Assembly: GCA_950295325.1 (NCBI GenBank) | Contig: OX485807.1 | Location: 18,819,666-18,883,665 of the forward strand | Direction of reading: 5' to 3' | Source of the DNA: Polytrichum commune | Taxonomy: Eukaryota > Streptophyta > Polytrichopsida > Polytrichales > Polytrichaceae | DNA length: 64,000 nucleotides | Part shown: one piece after another, positions 48,331-59,760 of the stretch | Numbering within the stretch: the first letter of the stretch is position 1 | Layout of the letters: each line of letters opens with the position of its first letter | Made by a program: the position numbers and the translations under genes | Notes under the pieces: generated by a model | What the model saw: the letters and a program-made list of their open reading frames with translations, nothing else | Told to the model about the DNA's origin: nothing | The model's database searches: none

Positions 48331-49832
48331 CACGGGGAGGTCACTCAATAGGATTTTTGTGTACCACGTGCGGCGGAGGGGTATTTGTTTAGGGGCTATT
48401 TACCTCCAAGGCACGAATTAAAAGCTCCCTATAATTACATAATATTCTAAAATGGCCTATTTTTTTTGTACCCTACCATTACTTATAATGCCCATGTCAT
48501 TGAAATTTTTTGTAGTCTATATTCCTTTTAATTAAAAAAAACTGAATTTAAGAATGTATGCAATGCAAAAGTGATGGGAAAAGCATGGCAACAAAAAAAT
48601 ATAAAAATTACGTACCATTGCAAAAACCAAGTACAAAAACTTAAAGTGAAAATACAAAAAGAAGACTTAGGATGGAACACAATATGATTGAGTGTGTGTT
48701 TACAAACACAACAAGATTGTGTGTGTGTTCACAAACACAACACCCGCTCCATAAAAATCCTTTATTCAAAATCACTTTACATGCTAGTGAAGACCAAAAC
48801 CATATAGTGTGAAACACTTTAAGCTTGGTCATGAATCTTATATAGTTCGTTCTGTCACAAACTTGGACAGTTGCTCTGAATCATTCCTATCAAGAGTGTA
48901 CACCTCATTTGTAGAATTGTAGCTCATGGTTACCGTATATATAATGCAATCTACATCAATCCATTTGCTATCCGTGTAATCATACTTAAATTTGTTACGG
49001 CCTGGATATTTTCTATAATATTGCAACATTACTTCGATGTAGGGATTATTAGGATTTCTCCTCCCTGATTCCTCCGTTCGAGCAAGGAGGTCAACTGCTT
49101 GCCTAAGTACTCCAAATTGTTTCCCATTGCGCCGCCGCATAGCCTGCACCCTACCCACCCACCATGAACTGGAATCTACTCCGTTCAATATGTTAGTAGC
49201 ATTTCCAGCTTTAACATCAGTCATTGAACGTCCCCTTTTTTGTTTGGCAGCGGATTTTACAGTTGACAATAGCATTGTTGTGCTCCGTTGGACAAAATGC
49301 ACCCCACAATCAGATCCTATAGATAACAAACTTGATCCACATAAAGATCTTGCTTGGAGACAATTATCATGGTTGTTGAAATGAATACTATGTTTAATTC
49401 TTGCTAATCTATCTTTGGATAGAAAAACATTACCATTGAGTTGCGAGACAAATGTTGACTTGTAAATGGAATGCCCATCAACTTCTATGGTTGGCAAAAA
49501 ATTTCCGGTTCTCTATACTGAGGCTTCCAATTTCATCCATTTTTGGGTGAATGATGAGTAATTTTTCATCCATCCCTCGTGAGGCATGCGTACGACATTG
49601 ATTCTACTAAACATATATCCTAAGATCCTTATTTTGAGCCCCTATATTATTTTTACTAAAAGGGAATGGCCCATATTTTATACCTATCTATTTTACTTGT
49701 AATGGGCTTATGTATTTTTAATGGACCCTTCATTATTTGGAATTCTTTTATAAATTTTATGTGAAATGATTTTAATCCTCCCTATATTATGCCGCACGTC
49801 GTTTTTTAAATGCACTAAGTGACCTCCCCGTG
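48331..49832 (-). mobile_element. Family C TIR element carrying an ORF (1502 bp, 8-bp TSD)
   Basis: Terminal inverted repeats start CACGGGGAGGTCACT (15 bp identical at both ends); similarity resumes at CACGTGCGGC-like blocks about 35 bp in. The TSD CATGGTCT is at 48323-48330 and 49833-49840. The host is a family A MITE with a known empty site. The outer parts match the copy at 1-384; the central 1 kb, including the ORF at 48838-49512, is absent from that copy. An 8-bp TSD occurs in hAT, P, KDZ/Zisupton and some MULE elements; the superfamily is not decided here. Confidence 0.88.
48838..49512 (-). CDS. ORF inside the family C element; transposon protein or captured gene fragment
   Basis: The frame is open from 49512 down to the TAG/TGA at 48838, 219 codons from the TTG at 49497, with no ATG until about residue 74. 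It is therefore probably a 3' exon or 5'-truncated piece. It is by far the longest frame in the non-kinase part of the window and its composition looks coding. Visible pieces are a VDGHSIYKSTFVSQLNGN stretch near the start, a basic segment with AAKQKRGRS, then WWVGRVQAMRRRNGKQFG, KFKYDYTDSKWIDVD and VYTLDRNDSEQLSKFV near the C-terminus. No zinc finger or DDE triad can be assigned. The C-terminal part recalls TE-linked proteins of non-seed plants, but that is memory only and I name no family. Confidence 0.5.
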   Translation of the reverse strand, partial: RTGNFLPTIEVDGHSIYKSTFVSQLNGNVFLSKDRLARIKHSIHFNNHDNCLQARSLCGSSLLSIGSDCGVHFVQRSTTMLLSTVKSAAKQKRGRSMTDVKAGNATNILNGVDSSSWWVGRVQAMRRRNGKQFGVLRQAVDLLARTEESGRRNPNNPYIEVMLQYYRKYPGRNKFKYDYTDSKWIDVDCIIYTVTMSYNSTNEVYTLDRNDSEQLSKFVTERTI

Positions 49833-50089
49833 CATGGTCTCCCAGTTTTGTGTTAGGCCTACCTCCAAGAGGTGATTTTGAAAATAAGTCAAAGTGACCA
49901 TGAAACATGATCCATTCGATGCCACATAGGAATCCACGTAGACTTTACATCCATCTTGCACCCACACACTCCGTTGGTCCCTCAAGCGTAATAGTGTGAA
50001 GCGAACTTGGACCGGCTCCGCCTTTTCCACCAACGAGTGTGCTTGAAGTGCAATGGTCGCGGGCTCTCAGTCTCGTGTGTGAAGTGGCC

Positions 50090-50579
50090 GTGAGCTATTA
50101 AGAGACGTTTCCCAACGACGGGATTGAGTCGGGAGCAGTCAAAGCAACTCAAAAGCTTAAAAGAAAGGTGCGAGAAGCTTCTCCCAATGAGACCCCGAAG
50201 CTTCAATAATACAAGGTCTCTCATGTGATCCACTCACATTATATAAGTTAGATGTACCTCTTCTAGACAGCTGTTGTTTTTTTTTTCTTCTTCTTCTTCC
50301 TCTAGTTCTCCCCCCTTGCCTTGCCTTGAGCTTCACCTTTTCTTTTTCTACCGGCCTTTCTTTTCTAGGTAGGGAGGTGCATTGCAACCGAACCGAATTT
50401 GCCCAACAAATTCCAAGAAGGTCGGTGGCAAACACTTTCGAACACCCGATGCCGTATGCCAATTCTTTGGGAGCAAAATATCACTCCATCGCCGTGTTGC
50501 TTTTTGGGTTGGCAACGGTAAAGGTACACGTGTAGATGGGTCTTAAATCATAGTTAAACTTTTCCCAACTTGCTCACCT
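50090..50579. other. Promoter-like unique block, no gene
   Basis: ACATTATATAAGT near 50234-50246 followed by a long pyrimidine tract (TTTTTTTTTTCTTCTTCTTC near 50278-50300) looks like a plant TATA and leader region. No substantial coding region follows. It may be a gene or LTR fragment. Confidence 0.3.
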
Positions 50580-50900
50580 TCTCCTAGACCATCAAAACAT
50601 GAGATTTAGTACAAGATGGGTAGTGAATCCGACTTGAGGTTGTAGCCACTTTCCTCATGATTTCTAGGAGCTCGTATGAATAACTCATTTGTGATCAAAG
50701 TGAAGATTTTTGTGCTCATGAAGTGGTGTCTTCAAATTATGTTGACTGGTGAGTCTGAATCAATTAGCATGTTTTGGAACATGTAGTTCAATATCTTTTG
50801 AACACATTATGTCTTCTCTTAGATCCACGTGACCTAACCACATACTGCTCAATTATAAGTGTCCAAAATTGTTGTTGTCTTGGAATTAGGTAGGTTGACT
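50580..50900 (+). mobile_element. Family I dispersed repeat
   Basis: Shares with 59916-60490 the blocks GAGGTTGTAGCCACTTTCC, GTGAAGATTNTTGTGCTC and AATTATAAGTGTC, in the order seen at 16620-16960. Confidence 0.55.
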
Positions 50901-51425
50901 TTAGTGGTTGAAGGAACGTTGACATGTGGGTGCAACGCGCTCTCTAATTGTTTGTATTGTCCTGGAAACATTGTTGTATTAGATCCCCCAAAATATGACA
51001 AAGAAAATGAGAAGAAGGTCAAGTAGGAGGAGAGAGAAATTTATTGTATACGAACGTACCTCTCATTCCTCCAACATGAAAGTCCTTGAAAGAATATGCA
51101 ACCCGTAGGTTACTTTTGTTTGTTTGTTTGTTTGTTGATTTGACACCGGAATCAACTTCAAAGATCCCAAATTCATGTACTTGAAGTCATTTGAGATGAA
51201 TCGACAACAAAGCTCTAGGGGTCAATTTTATAAGTTGGATGGATGAGAGGTTCTACGCTCATATACAATAATTCCCTCTCTCCCAAGCAGGGCCCGGTTG
51301 CTAAACCAAAATCCCAATGCTTGGGACTTCAACAATTCAAGGTTCTAACTCAGTTCTCTATACAAAATAAGGTAGGTACTCGCGTCTAAGCTAACTTATG
51401 ATATTATTTAAGGCATGAGCAAACA
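50901..51425. other. Intergenic, no gene seen
   Basis: Holds a short TTTG tetranucleotide run near 51116-51135. Nothing else recognised. Confidence 0.5.
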
Positions 51426-51428
51426 AGT

Positions 51429-51751
51429 ACACTAAATAGGATATTTAGAGTGTGATACACTAAATATGAACGCATACACTAAATATCAATAACCCTATGG
51501 AAGTAAGTAATATTCAATGTAAACTCAAACATTAAATATCAACTATGGTAATATGTGGAAGTTACATGTTTGAATTTAGTGTTAGTAAAAACATGACAAA
51601 TAAACAAATAACAATGATAAAAGGAGAATTCCAACATATCTCCTAGCATATCTTCCAACACTAATTGTCAAAAAATTGACAATTAGTGTTGAGCAAAGTA
51701 GGGTGGTAATAATATTACATATAATCAAACACTGAATATCTTATTAAGTGT
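51429..51751 (-). mobile_element. Family B MITE (323 bp) with perfect AGT TSD
   Basis: Starts ACACTAAATAGGATATTTAG and ends GAATATCTTATTAAGTGT, with AGT on both sides (51426-51428 and 51752-51754). It is the reverse-orientation counterpart of 11336-11740. It also contains an internal hairpin, GACAATTAGT-type arms around 51664-51695 (CACTAATTGTC then GACAATTAGTG). Confidence 0.75.
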
Positions 51752-51754
51752 AGT

Positions 51755-54639
51755 CCTAATTGGGACTCAAGCTTAGAGCTCATATAGTGCCAATTGACTC
51801 ATTAGCACGTCTCAAGGTCAAGGTATGTGGGCCTCACATTGAACGGCTATATTTGAGTGGTATATTGCAAGACTCATTTGCGCGTCCCAAGGTAAGGTAT
51901 GTGGGACTCTTCTTAATTGAACATCTTTATTTGTGTGGCATATGTCAAGGCTCGTAATTAAGAACGGACACCGACTTTTAAGGCGTGTGTTACGATGAGA
52001 TTAAAGAATGTGGACCCAAAACATGGACCATTGTACAGGGAGAACCGACCGCTAGTTATACATGAACTAGTTGAAATTCACGACTTCATGAAAATTATCA
52101 ATCATTTATGGAAGAATCTATGGAATATGCCTCGAATTAATAAAGAAAACCCGAATAATCACAACATGCGACTGGTTGGACTCGGAAACACTAGAATGTT
52201 TGATTGACTGAAATTCTAGGTTCAACGATGAATGTACTTGGGAGGACTTTTAATGTATGTATGTGATGTCTTCAAGAGAAAGGCAACCTTCACTTTGACT
52301 TTTTATGCATCTCAATTCCAATTCCGAATCTTGGAATGATACTTAGTGTGATTCACGATTGCAAATTGGATGACACGGTCTTCTAAATTGCTTTCATCCA
52401 TCGGTCAAAAGTATACGTGGAGGTGGAAGTGCATGCAATAGGGCCACACACCTTATCTTAAGGCGTGCTAATAAGTGCAGTCAAGGCGTTGTGGCACAAA
52501 ATAGCCACAAACTAGTGGACGAGATCTCTGAGTTGAGGTTGCTATGTCATTGTGCTATCATCTGAATCCTGTATTTGATGCACTATATCACTCCATTTCC
52601 CCCTTTCTCGTGAACGATTTCACAAGAGTAAGGGTTTGTGCCATGTATGACACTCAACTGCAATTAAACTTTGGTAAGCATAATCAAAGTAATGGGAATT
52701 GGTTTCTATCTAAAGATATTTTTTCACCACCTAGCAACCCATATAACCAACAATTGGTAGTTTGTAAAAGTTGAATTGCCTTCCTCTCTAATGACTCTCT
52801 TCGTTGGTCAATTGCAATTATTATTCGCTAGAATGATGAAAATCTCCACACATGCGGTGTGAGATGAGGGCAGGCATGGGGAGGGGATCACCCATCAAAG
52901 TATGACCAATCACTCCAGAATAATGTACAGTAATCGACTTAACAACATTGATACACGACGTTCCAAATGATAGATCATGAGAGACAACAATTTAACCTAA
53001 GAAGTGATTTTGAATACTTTAACATGTTCCTGTTATAATTACAATTCGACATGACAAAATGCAAGTAAATGCAAGTAAATGATGAAGACCATGGATTCCA
53101 CCTCTCGTGAAAGGGAAACCATCTCACACCAATCACTTTGTTAATTTCAAGTTGATTGGTGATATATTTTGTGACCGAATTATCATGGTTACTTATCACA
53201 TTTTGCCTTGACACCCAATAACTTTTTGAATGTTGAGGCCCAAGGACGAGACACCGTGACTTTCCCTTCCAAAGTCAACAAGACTTTAATACTCTAGGTG
53301 GTTATGTCAACGAACTAGGCCAAATTTTCTCTCTCTTCCAAACTTCTTAATTACAAGTGAAGGGCCGGGGCTCTGACACTCGAAGACAATTTATAATTTA
53401 TCATGCTTCTTCAACATCATCGTGTTGCCAAGCGTTGAGTCCAAATTAAGCTTTATATTTTAAAATGACACTTTCCATATCTTTTGTCACCATGCACACA
53501 ACCTCACCTTCCAATAATTTTTACTTACTTAAAGTTAGTAGGTACTTCCATCTTTAGCATTCCCACCAAAAGGGCTTGCCATAGGTTTTTTTGTGTTATC
53601 CTGCGCTTATAGTATTAGTACTATGTACCTAATTAGTTTCGAGGGAAGAATCCCACAACATTGGCTGCCTTCTTAAGCTACTATGACCTCCACTATTAAG
53701 AAACATGGTGTTAGAACGCACATCCCCAATTGACATGGGTAATCATTAGAACACGACCCGATTAACAAGAGTTGAGCCCAGTCTATATTCATTATAAATT
53801 CTATATGACTACTGTCAATCAAGTCATATGCAAATGCCAAAAGTCAATCCAAACCTGCACCATTATTATTATTTCTTTGTTTTTTTTTTGGTTTTTTTTT
53901 GGGGGGGGGGTCTTTTAAAGTTTTTTGTTCCTACCGTAATCATGTGTTTTTAAAAGACCATGTTATCTTATTGAATGTCAAGAAGAAATTTGGTATTCAT
54001 AATTCTTATCTCACCTCTATTGGGGATCATGTCAAAATGTTTGTAGCTACTATAATCTTCTACCAAGGACCCACAATATAACCACCGCGCGGGGGGTTAG
54101 GGGGGGGGGTGACTTCCTTGTAGAGATATGAATCATGTGCGTTAAAGGGATATTTCAAGGGGGGATATGAAATAATGCGCATATTCATGGGATACTACGC
54201 ACATGTGGTGTTTATTCATGTCATATATCTATTATATTTTGAAACGGAGTTTCCAATTCCATAAATTTTTTAAAGACTTTTATAAATTACACTTTGCAAC
54301 TTTAGAGAGGACCCTATCGCACAACATTTTCTAGTGGAATGCCGGCTACCCCCCTTTGAAAACTGTCCTTTTCTTCCATTTATGGTGGTTGAGTACTAGG
54401 TGAAGCCTATGTACAACCAAATCACACGATGTGATACTTACTGGTGGAAAATGTTGACAAAGGTCTTGGCTTGATCTCTTTACTTCCATGAAGAAAATTG
54501 TCACAAAAAGCCAAGGCGCACAACAAAATCTTCACCAATCTTTTCGCAAAAGAAAAAACGGTCATGCTGATGGGGATTTGAGAGGATTTTCATCAGTTGG
54601 CTAAAGCAAACAACCTTTATTCAATTGCTTTTCTTATTA
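51755..54639. other. Intergenic, no gene seen
   Basis: Short frames only (at most 79 codons) and T/G homopolymer runs near 53880-53912 and 54085-54110. No element recognised. Confidence 0.5.
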
Positions 54640-54970
54640 TGACACTTGTGTGTGAGTAGTTATGTGATTTGGTTTGGCTCCTAGAAGTAGATACCAAAAG
54701 AAATGTGTATAAGAAAGATTGAACTTGTGCTCAAAATATGTTAACTATTTTAGACTCAATAGTCAACATAATTTGGGAGACTTATATGACCATGTAATGA
54801 ACGCAAAAATAAGCACTTCAATTCCGAATAAGATATTCATACGAGCTCCAACACTTATGATAAGGGAAGTGGCTACGGCCTCAACTTGGATTCCACTAAC
54901 CATATTGTGACACTTGCTTGTTTCACATCCTAGGAGAAAGTGGGCTAGTTGGAAAAAGTAACCATTTAAG
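54640..54970 (-). mobile_element. Family I dispersed repeat (minus orientation)
   Basis: Carries, in complement, CAAAATATGTTAACTATT, CTCAATAGTCAACATAATTT, GAGACTTATATGA, CCGAATAAGATATTCATACG and TTTCACATCCTAGGAGAAAG, collinear with the other family I copies. Confidence 0.6.
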
Positions 54971-57627
54971 GCCCCCCCCTACCTTAGCTTGGTATAGACA
55001 GCCAAGTTCTTTCAATGCACATCTTACTCCGCGTGGAACCATTTAGCTACTCGCAGCAAGCCATCGGTCCAGATTCCATGTCGTACGCGGGGCCCAACGG
55101 CTGAGATGACAGGATGAGAAAAGGAAGCGGGATCGTGGACTTCAGAGCGAGCGATTGCAGACTCAATTCTTTCCCTGGAAAGATGTCAGGCCACGTGGAA
55201 GGCTGAGATTAAGCGATGTGATCTCGTCTTTCTAGACCTGGAAAGATGAGTCCATCTTTTGGTCGTCTCTCCCGACTCGAGTGCGCAGTCCATTGTAGCG
55301 CGCTGCGCAAACGCTCGCCATAGCTGCTCACAGCCCTCGAGCTCTCCCAGTTCGCTCAAATTTGACTCGACTATCACATGATCGAGGTAAGTGTGGCTCA
55401 GCCGTGCCGTCTCTTATAAATTTATAAATTTTTTTGGGGGGTTTTTTCGGGATTTGTTTTGCAAATTTTCACATGCTTCGCAGCTGAGGTAGACTTTCCT
55501 TTCTCTGTCTCCCTGTCGCTTTTGACGGCTGGAGCTTTCCGGTGGTGCAGCCGTTCGTGATGGGGAATGAGAGAGGAGGAGGATTATGCTGAAGTGACGC
55601 TGGTCGTGTAGATAAGCTCGTTTCGTGGAAGTGAGCAAGATTGTGAGAGGGTTCTAGTGTCCGGCGTAGCCGATTCATCGTCTCGTTCAGTTTTCTGTTA
55701 GAGGCTTTAAGTTAGTTGAGGAGCTTAAATGTTGAGTGAGCAGTTTTTGGATGTTGATATTATGTACGCAAGGTGGGAACCCCGTGGAATCATTGTGGAG
55801 GTGAGTTTGGGAGTGGTGTGGGGAGCTTAGCAAAATTAGTGTGCACCTGGGTGTCTTTGAAGGCTTCCTTTGCGATTCTCCATTCTTTTAAGGTTCTTTT
55901 GTTTTTCGGAGGCTTACCGCTGCCCTGACACGCAGAGTTTTGTCCAGGATACACTAGAGCTGCAAAATTCTGGTCCTCTGTTTATAGAATTTTCAATTTT
56001 TAATATGGAACATGTCGGATTACACTGAGGAGTACTCGTGGATCATCTTAAACTGTGCCGTCTAGACTTTCAGGTTCAGCAGAATGCAAGCAAGGATCCA
56101 AGAGCACGGCTGGTTTTAAATGGATTTGTTAGACTTGACTATTGCTTAAGTTTAATCCCTTAATTTGATCCTAGGGTTCCAAAACTGTAGCGACAACCTC
56201 ACTTGCCTGAAAACGCTGTTAACATTCTGGAGTTCGTAAACGGCGTCAAGAAGAGACAGAGCTAAGATATTATTGGAGGAAGCTTAGGAGTCGTGATTCT
56301 CCTCGAAGTTTCATTTTTAGCAATTAGTTTCTATAGCCTTTCGGAGCTTGAGAAAGTCGTTTTTGAGGATTACTTGCACAAACCGTATTTGGATTTTCAA
56401 ATCAGCAAAGCACAAAGGTGGTGCCTTTGCCGCCCACACGAAGTGCGGACACGTGGACGAAGTCATCTTGTATATTTTTGGCAGTCAGAGATTCTGCTTT
56501 GTGTACAAAAAATTCCAGTAGCCTTGAAAGAGAACAGAGTGCTCTAGCAAAGCTGGACTGAGCTAGAATTGCTCGTGTTGGTGCTAAAAGGACGAAAAAA
56601 AGCGCCACAATTCGGAACGCTTGTCAGTCTTTGGAACCATAGGTTAACATCTGGTTGGTGGACATTGCGTTCTTGTGTTACGCCTTAGGGAGACGGGACA
56701 CTCAGTTGTAGTTGTAATGTTAGGTGTCGGTAACTGGTGAATCAGATTCAAAGCTGATGAAATTTGACTTCTGGGCAAGTCGGCCATTGTAGAATCTATA
56801 CTTTTACCGTGCAAAACATTATCTACGGGGGGCATAGAATATACTTGTATACTCTATTCCAAAGTCCTATATTGTGCCACTCATTAGCTTACTTCTAGAA
56901 TGTGCACTCTTAGATCGGAAGTAATACACCGTTCGGCGTTCGTAAGTCGCAGATTCCACTCACAGTGACTGTCGCTTTCTACAGACAATGTTGAATCCTA
57001 GTGGGAGGCGATCATTCTTGTGGAGTGAATTAATTGAACTGCAAACGTGGACTGGTTGTAGCAGAGATTGTGGACACTCTTGAGAGTAAAAAGACCCGCT
57101 AGAATAGTTAGACACGCGTTTGTCATTTTCTTGATTCTCAGTTGCTACGGCACTCCCTTAGCGTATGGAGAGGCTTTTCATGCTATCTGACACTCGGCTG
57201 TGATTCCTGCAGAGTGTTTCGGATAAAGTCGAAGAGTCACCTCTGATCAAGTCTCGCTGGCTGGGGAATCCGAGACGTGCTCAAGTGATTTTGGAGATGG
57301 AAATGTTCAATTTCCAGCGGAACAGCTCCTGTGGTCCGCGGGCCTGCGTCAGCTCCGTGCAAAACATGCTTCTAGTTAGATGGCTCTGAATCATGTGAGC
57401 CTCTACTCTCCAGGAAATGAAGGTTATAAGGGCATGAGGGGCACATCCACACTGCTATATCGTTTCCTCGCGGCATGTAACACTTCGGGGTCCAAGAATC
57501 TAGCGAGCAGGTGGTCGGGTATGTTTGAATCCTTGTTTTCGTACATGCTGTGTAGGTTGGGGTAAGACAGCAAGAAAAAAAGGGTCAGTTACTTTCCTGG
57601 TGAAAGTATGTTACACGTTGGGATTAA
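54971..57627 (+). promoter_or_regulatory. Promoter and long 5' leader of CDPK copy 2
   Basis: After 55,020 the sequence turns GC-richer and unique, as in the copy 1 leader. A consensus donor GATCGAG|GTAAGT lies at 55387 and an acceptor TTCGCAG|C at 55483, giving a possible 97-bp intron. A second donor, GTGGAG|GTGAGT, is at 55801. Later acceptor candidates are CTTTCTACAG (ends 56984) and GATTCCTGCAG (ends 57212). The exon pattern needs transcript data. No copy of the tandem array seen in the copy 1 leader was found here. Confidence 0.4.
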
Positions 57628-57646
57628 ATGGGCAACACATGTGTAG
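57608..57646 (+). promoter_or_regulatory. Twelve-codon uORF overlapping the CDPK copy 2 start codon
   Basis: The ATG at 57608 opens a frame different from the kinase and stops at TAG 57644-57646, 14 nt past the first base of the kinase ATG. If transcribed, translation of the kinase would need leaky scanning or a downstream-shifted transcript start. Confidence 0.5.
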
Positions 57647-59361
57647 GGGCGGGCGGTAAGACCGGGTTCTTTCACTTCCCGAGCTCAATCTCCTCTGGAG
57701 GTCGAAATTCCGCATCCACGAGCCAAAGGTCGGCGACTGCGGCCCAATCAGAGCAATACCCCCACAGAGGTGAGATTGAATCAACTGTAACTCAGCATAA
57801 GCCGCCACAACACCACCGCATTCCTCCTGTGGAATTGGCCGTGGACAAGGACCACCAGTTCAAGGAGGTGATTGAAGCTATGCAGAAAGGAAATGAGAAG
57901 AGGAATGTTCCAGGTACGAGCTTGACGCACTCTGTGTTGCAGCGAGATACTGAAAATGTCCGCGATTTGTACACACTCGGAAAGAAACTGGGTCAGGGTC
58001 AATTTGGCACCACCTACTTGTGCATTGAGAAGGCCACCGGGAGGGAGTATGCGTGCAAGTCCATTGCAAAGAGGAAGCTCATTTCAAGAGAAGATGTGGA
58101 AGACGTGCGTCGTGAGCTTCACATCATGCACCATCTGTCGGGGCATCCCAACATCGTCATGATCAAAGGGGCATACGAGGATGTCTCCGCAGTGCACTTA
58201 GTGATGGAGCTTTGTGGAGGGGGCGAGCTTTTTGACCGGATTATTCAAAGAGGCCATTACTCCGAAGCCAAAGCTGCCGAGCTCACCCGCACTATTGTTG
58301 GTGTGGTTGAGACATGTCACTCACTTGGGGTGATGCACAGGGACTTGAAGCCAGAAAATTTTCTGTTCTCGAGCACCCGAGAGGATGCGGATTTGAAAAC
58401 CACTGATTTTGGTCTCTCTGTTTTCTTCAAGCCGGGTCAAGTATTCACCGATGTGGTTGGAAGCCCATACTATGTGGCGCCCGAAGTTCTGAGGAAACAC
58501 TACGGCCCTGAAGCGGATGTCTGGAGTGCGGGAGTGATTCTTTATATCCTTCTTAGTGGAGTTCCACCTTTCTGGGCGGAAACGGAGCAGGGCATTTTTG
58601 AACAGGTGTTGAAAGCGGAGCTGGATTTCACCTCGGACCCATGGCCGAAGATATCTCGGAGTGCGAAGGATTTGATCCGCAGAATGCTCAATCCTCACAT
58701 TGGGAAGAGGCTGAAAGCGCATGAAGTGCTGTGCCATCCCTGGATTTGCGAGGACGGGGTGGCGCCAGATAAGCCTATCGATTCTGCAGTGCAGACTCGC
58801 CTCAAACAATTTTCAGCGATGAACAAACTGAAGAAAATTGCCATTAGAGTCATAGCCGAGTCTCTCTCCGAAGAAGAAATAGCAGGTCTGAAGGAGATGT
58901 TTATGATGATGGACACAGACGGCTCAGGTTCCATCAGCTTCGAGGAGCTCAAAGCGGGTCTGAAGAAAGTGGGGTCGAATCTCATGGAGGAGGATGTCCG
59001 TCAGTTGATGGATGCTGCAGATGTCGATGGTAATGGGACGATCGATTATGGGGAGTTCCTCGCTGCCACCCTCCACTTGAACAAAATCGAACGGGAGGAA
59101 AACATGTACGCAGCCTTCTCTTACCTAGATAAGGACAACAGTGGGTACCTGACCACAGATGAGCTACAGCAAGCTATAGAGGAGTTCAATATGGGCGACA
59201 TGTCTGTCGATGATTTGATCCACGAGGTTGACCAGAACAATGACGGACGCATCGACTACAATGAGTTTGTCACCATGATGCGGAAGGGTAATGGGGTGGG
59301 CCGCTCCACATTACGGAACAGCTTGAGCCTGAACCTGAATGATGCCTTGATGATGGAATAG
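57628..59361 (+). CDS. CPK: Calcium-dependent protein kinase (CDPK), copy 2, 577 aa, intronless CDS
   Basis: A calcium-activated Ser/Thr kinase, close paralog of copy 1 (both begin ATGGGCAACACATGTGT). Residues 1-114 are a variable, Ser/Gln/His-rich region with the acylation motif MGNTCVG (Gly2, Cys5). Kinase domain about 115-373: GQGQFG 122-127, K144, HRD 237-239, DFG 260-262, APE 284-286. The autoinhibitory junction is about 379-415. EF-hands are at 429-440, 465-476, 501-512 and 535-546, all canonical. It is intact and 17 residues longer than copy 1, most of the difference being in the N-terminal variable region. The start is set by the acylation motif, although an overlapping uORF precedes it. 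It has the same orientation as copy 1, 16 kb away. The intronless state of both copies implies the duplication followed intron loss or retroposition of an ancestor. Confidence 0.97.
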   Translation: MGNTCVGAGGKTGFFHFPSSISSGGRNSASTSQRSATAAQSEQYPHRGEIESTVTQHKPPQHHRIPPVELAVDKDHQFKEVIEAMQKGNEKRNVPGTSLTHSVLQRDTENVRDLYTLGKKLGQGQFGTTYLCIEKATGREYACKSIAKRKLISREDVEDVRRELHIMHHLSGHPNIVMIKGAYEDVSAVHLVMELCGGGELFDRIIQRGHYSEAKAAELTRTIVGVVETCHSLGVMHRDLKPENFLFSSTREDADLKTTDFGLSVFFKPGQVFTDVVGSPYYVAPEVLRKHYGPEADVWSAGVILYILLSGVPPFWAETEQGIFEQVLKAELDFTSDPWPKISRSAKDLIRRMLNPHIGKRLKAHEVLCHPWICEDGVAPDKPIDSAVQTRLKQFSAMNKLKKIAIRVIAESLSEEEIAGLKEMFMMMDTDGSGSISFEELKAGLKKVGSNLMEEDVRQLMDAADVDGNGTIDYGEFLAATLHLNKIEREENMYAAFSYLDKDNSGYLTTDELQQAIEEFNMGDMSVDDLIHEVDQNNDGRIDYNEFVTMMRKGNGVGRSTLRNSLSLNLNDALMME

Positions 59362-59760
59362 GTGCACACAGCATCCATAGTCTACCAGTACATGCACACC
59401 CTAACAGTTTGGCTTGGGATTCAGAGACCCTCTTACTATTTAATTAGATCATAGACTTCAACCGCTGGGTAAGGAGCTGCTCTTCAAGGGGATGTGTGTC
59501 AGGTACCTACTTACTATCACTTCCAGTTTGGCTTTCTGGGGATCAGTCATCATGGTCACAGGCCTCTTTGAGTCTGGTGTAGCAATCTTAGCTCCACATC
59601 TGAGCTGCTTTTGAGGCGAAGCAGCTGTTGGAAGAATATGTTGCCACTTGCACATCATTTTCTTGAGATTTGTTGTCATGAGCAATAGAGTGGGAGATCC
59701 CCGGAGCTTTCGAAGGGTGCAGGGAAAATCCAATAAATACGCTGTCCGTGCCTTACCAGA
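59362..59760 (+). other. Presumed 3' UTR of CDPK copy 2
   Basis: Unique sequence after the TAG stop. CAATAAATAC at 59731-59740 supplies an AATAAA-type poly(A) signal about 370 bp downstream. Confidence 0.45.

Larger units (their letters stand above)
48180..50089 (+). mobile_element. Family A MITE split by a family C element
   Basis: Starts GGGCCACTTCACACACGAGC preceded by TTA and ends GTGTGAAGTGGCC. The family C element at 48331-49832 with its 8-bp TSD interrupts it within the CCATGGTCTCCCAG landmark. Without the insert the copy is about 400 bp, with an internal deletion relative to the 499-bp copies. Confidence 0.75.

Noticed and set aside
50230-50330. TATA plus pyrimidine-tract promoter of an unseen gene
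   Set aside because: No coding region follows on either strand; left as a promoter-like fragment only.
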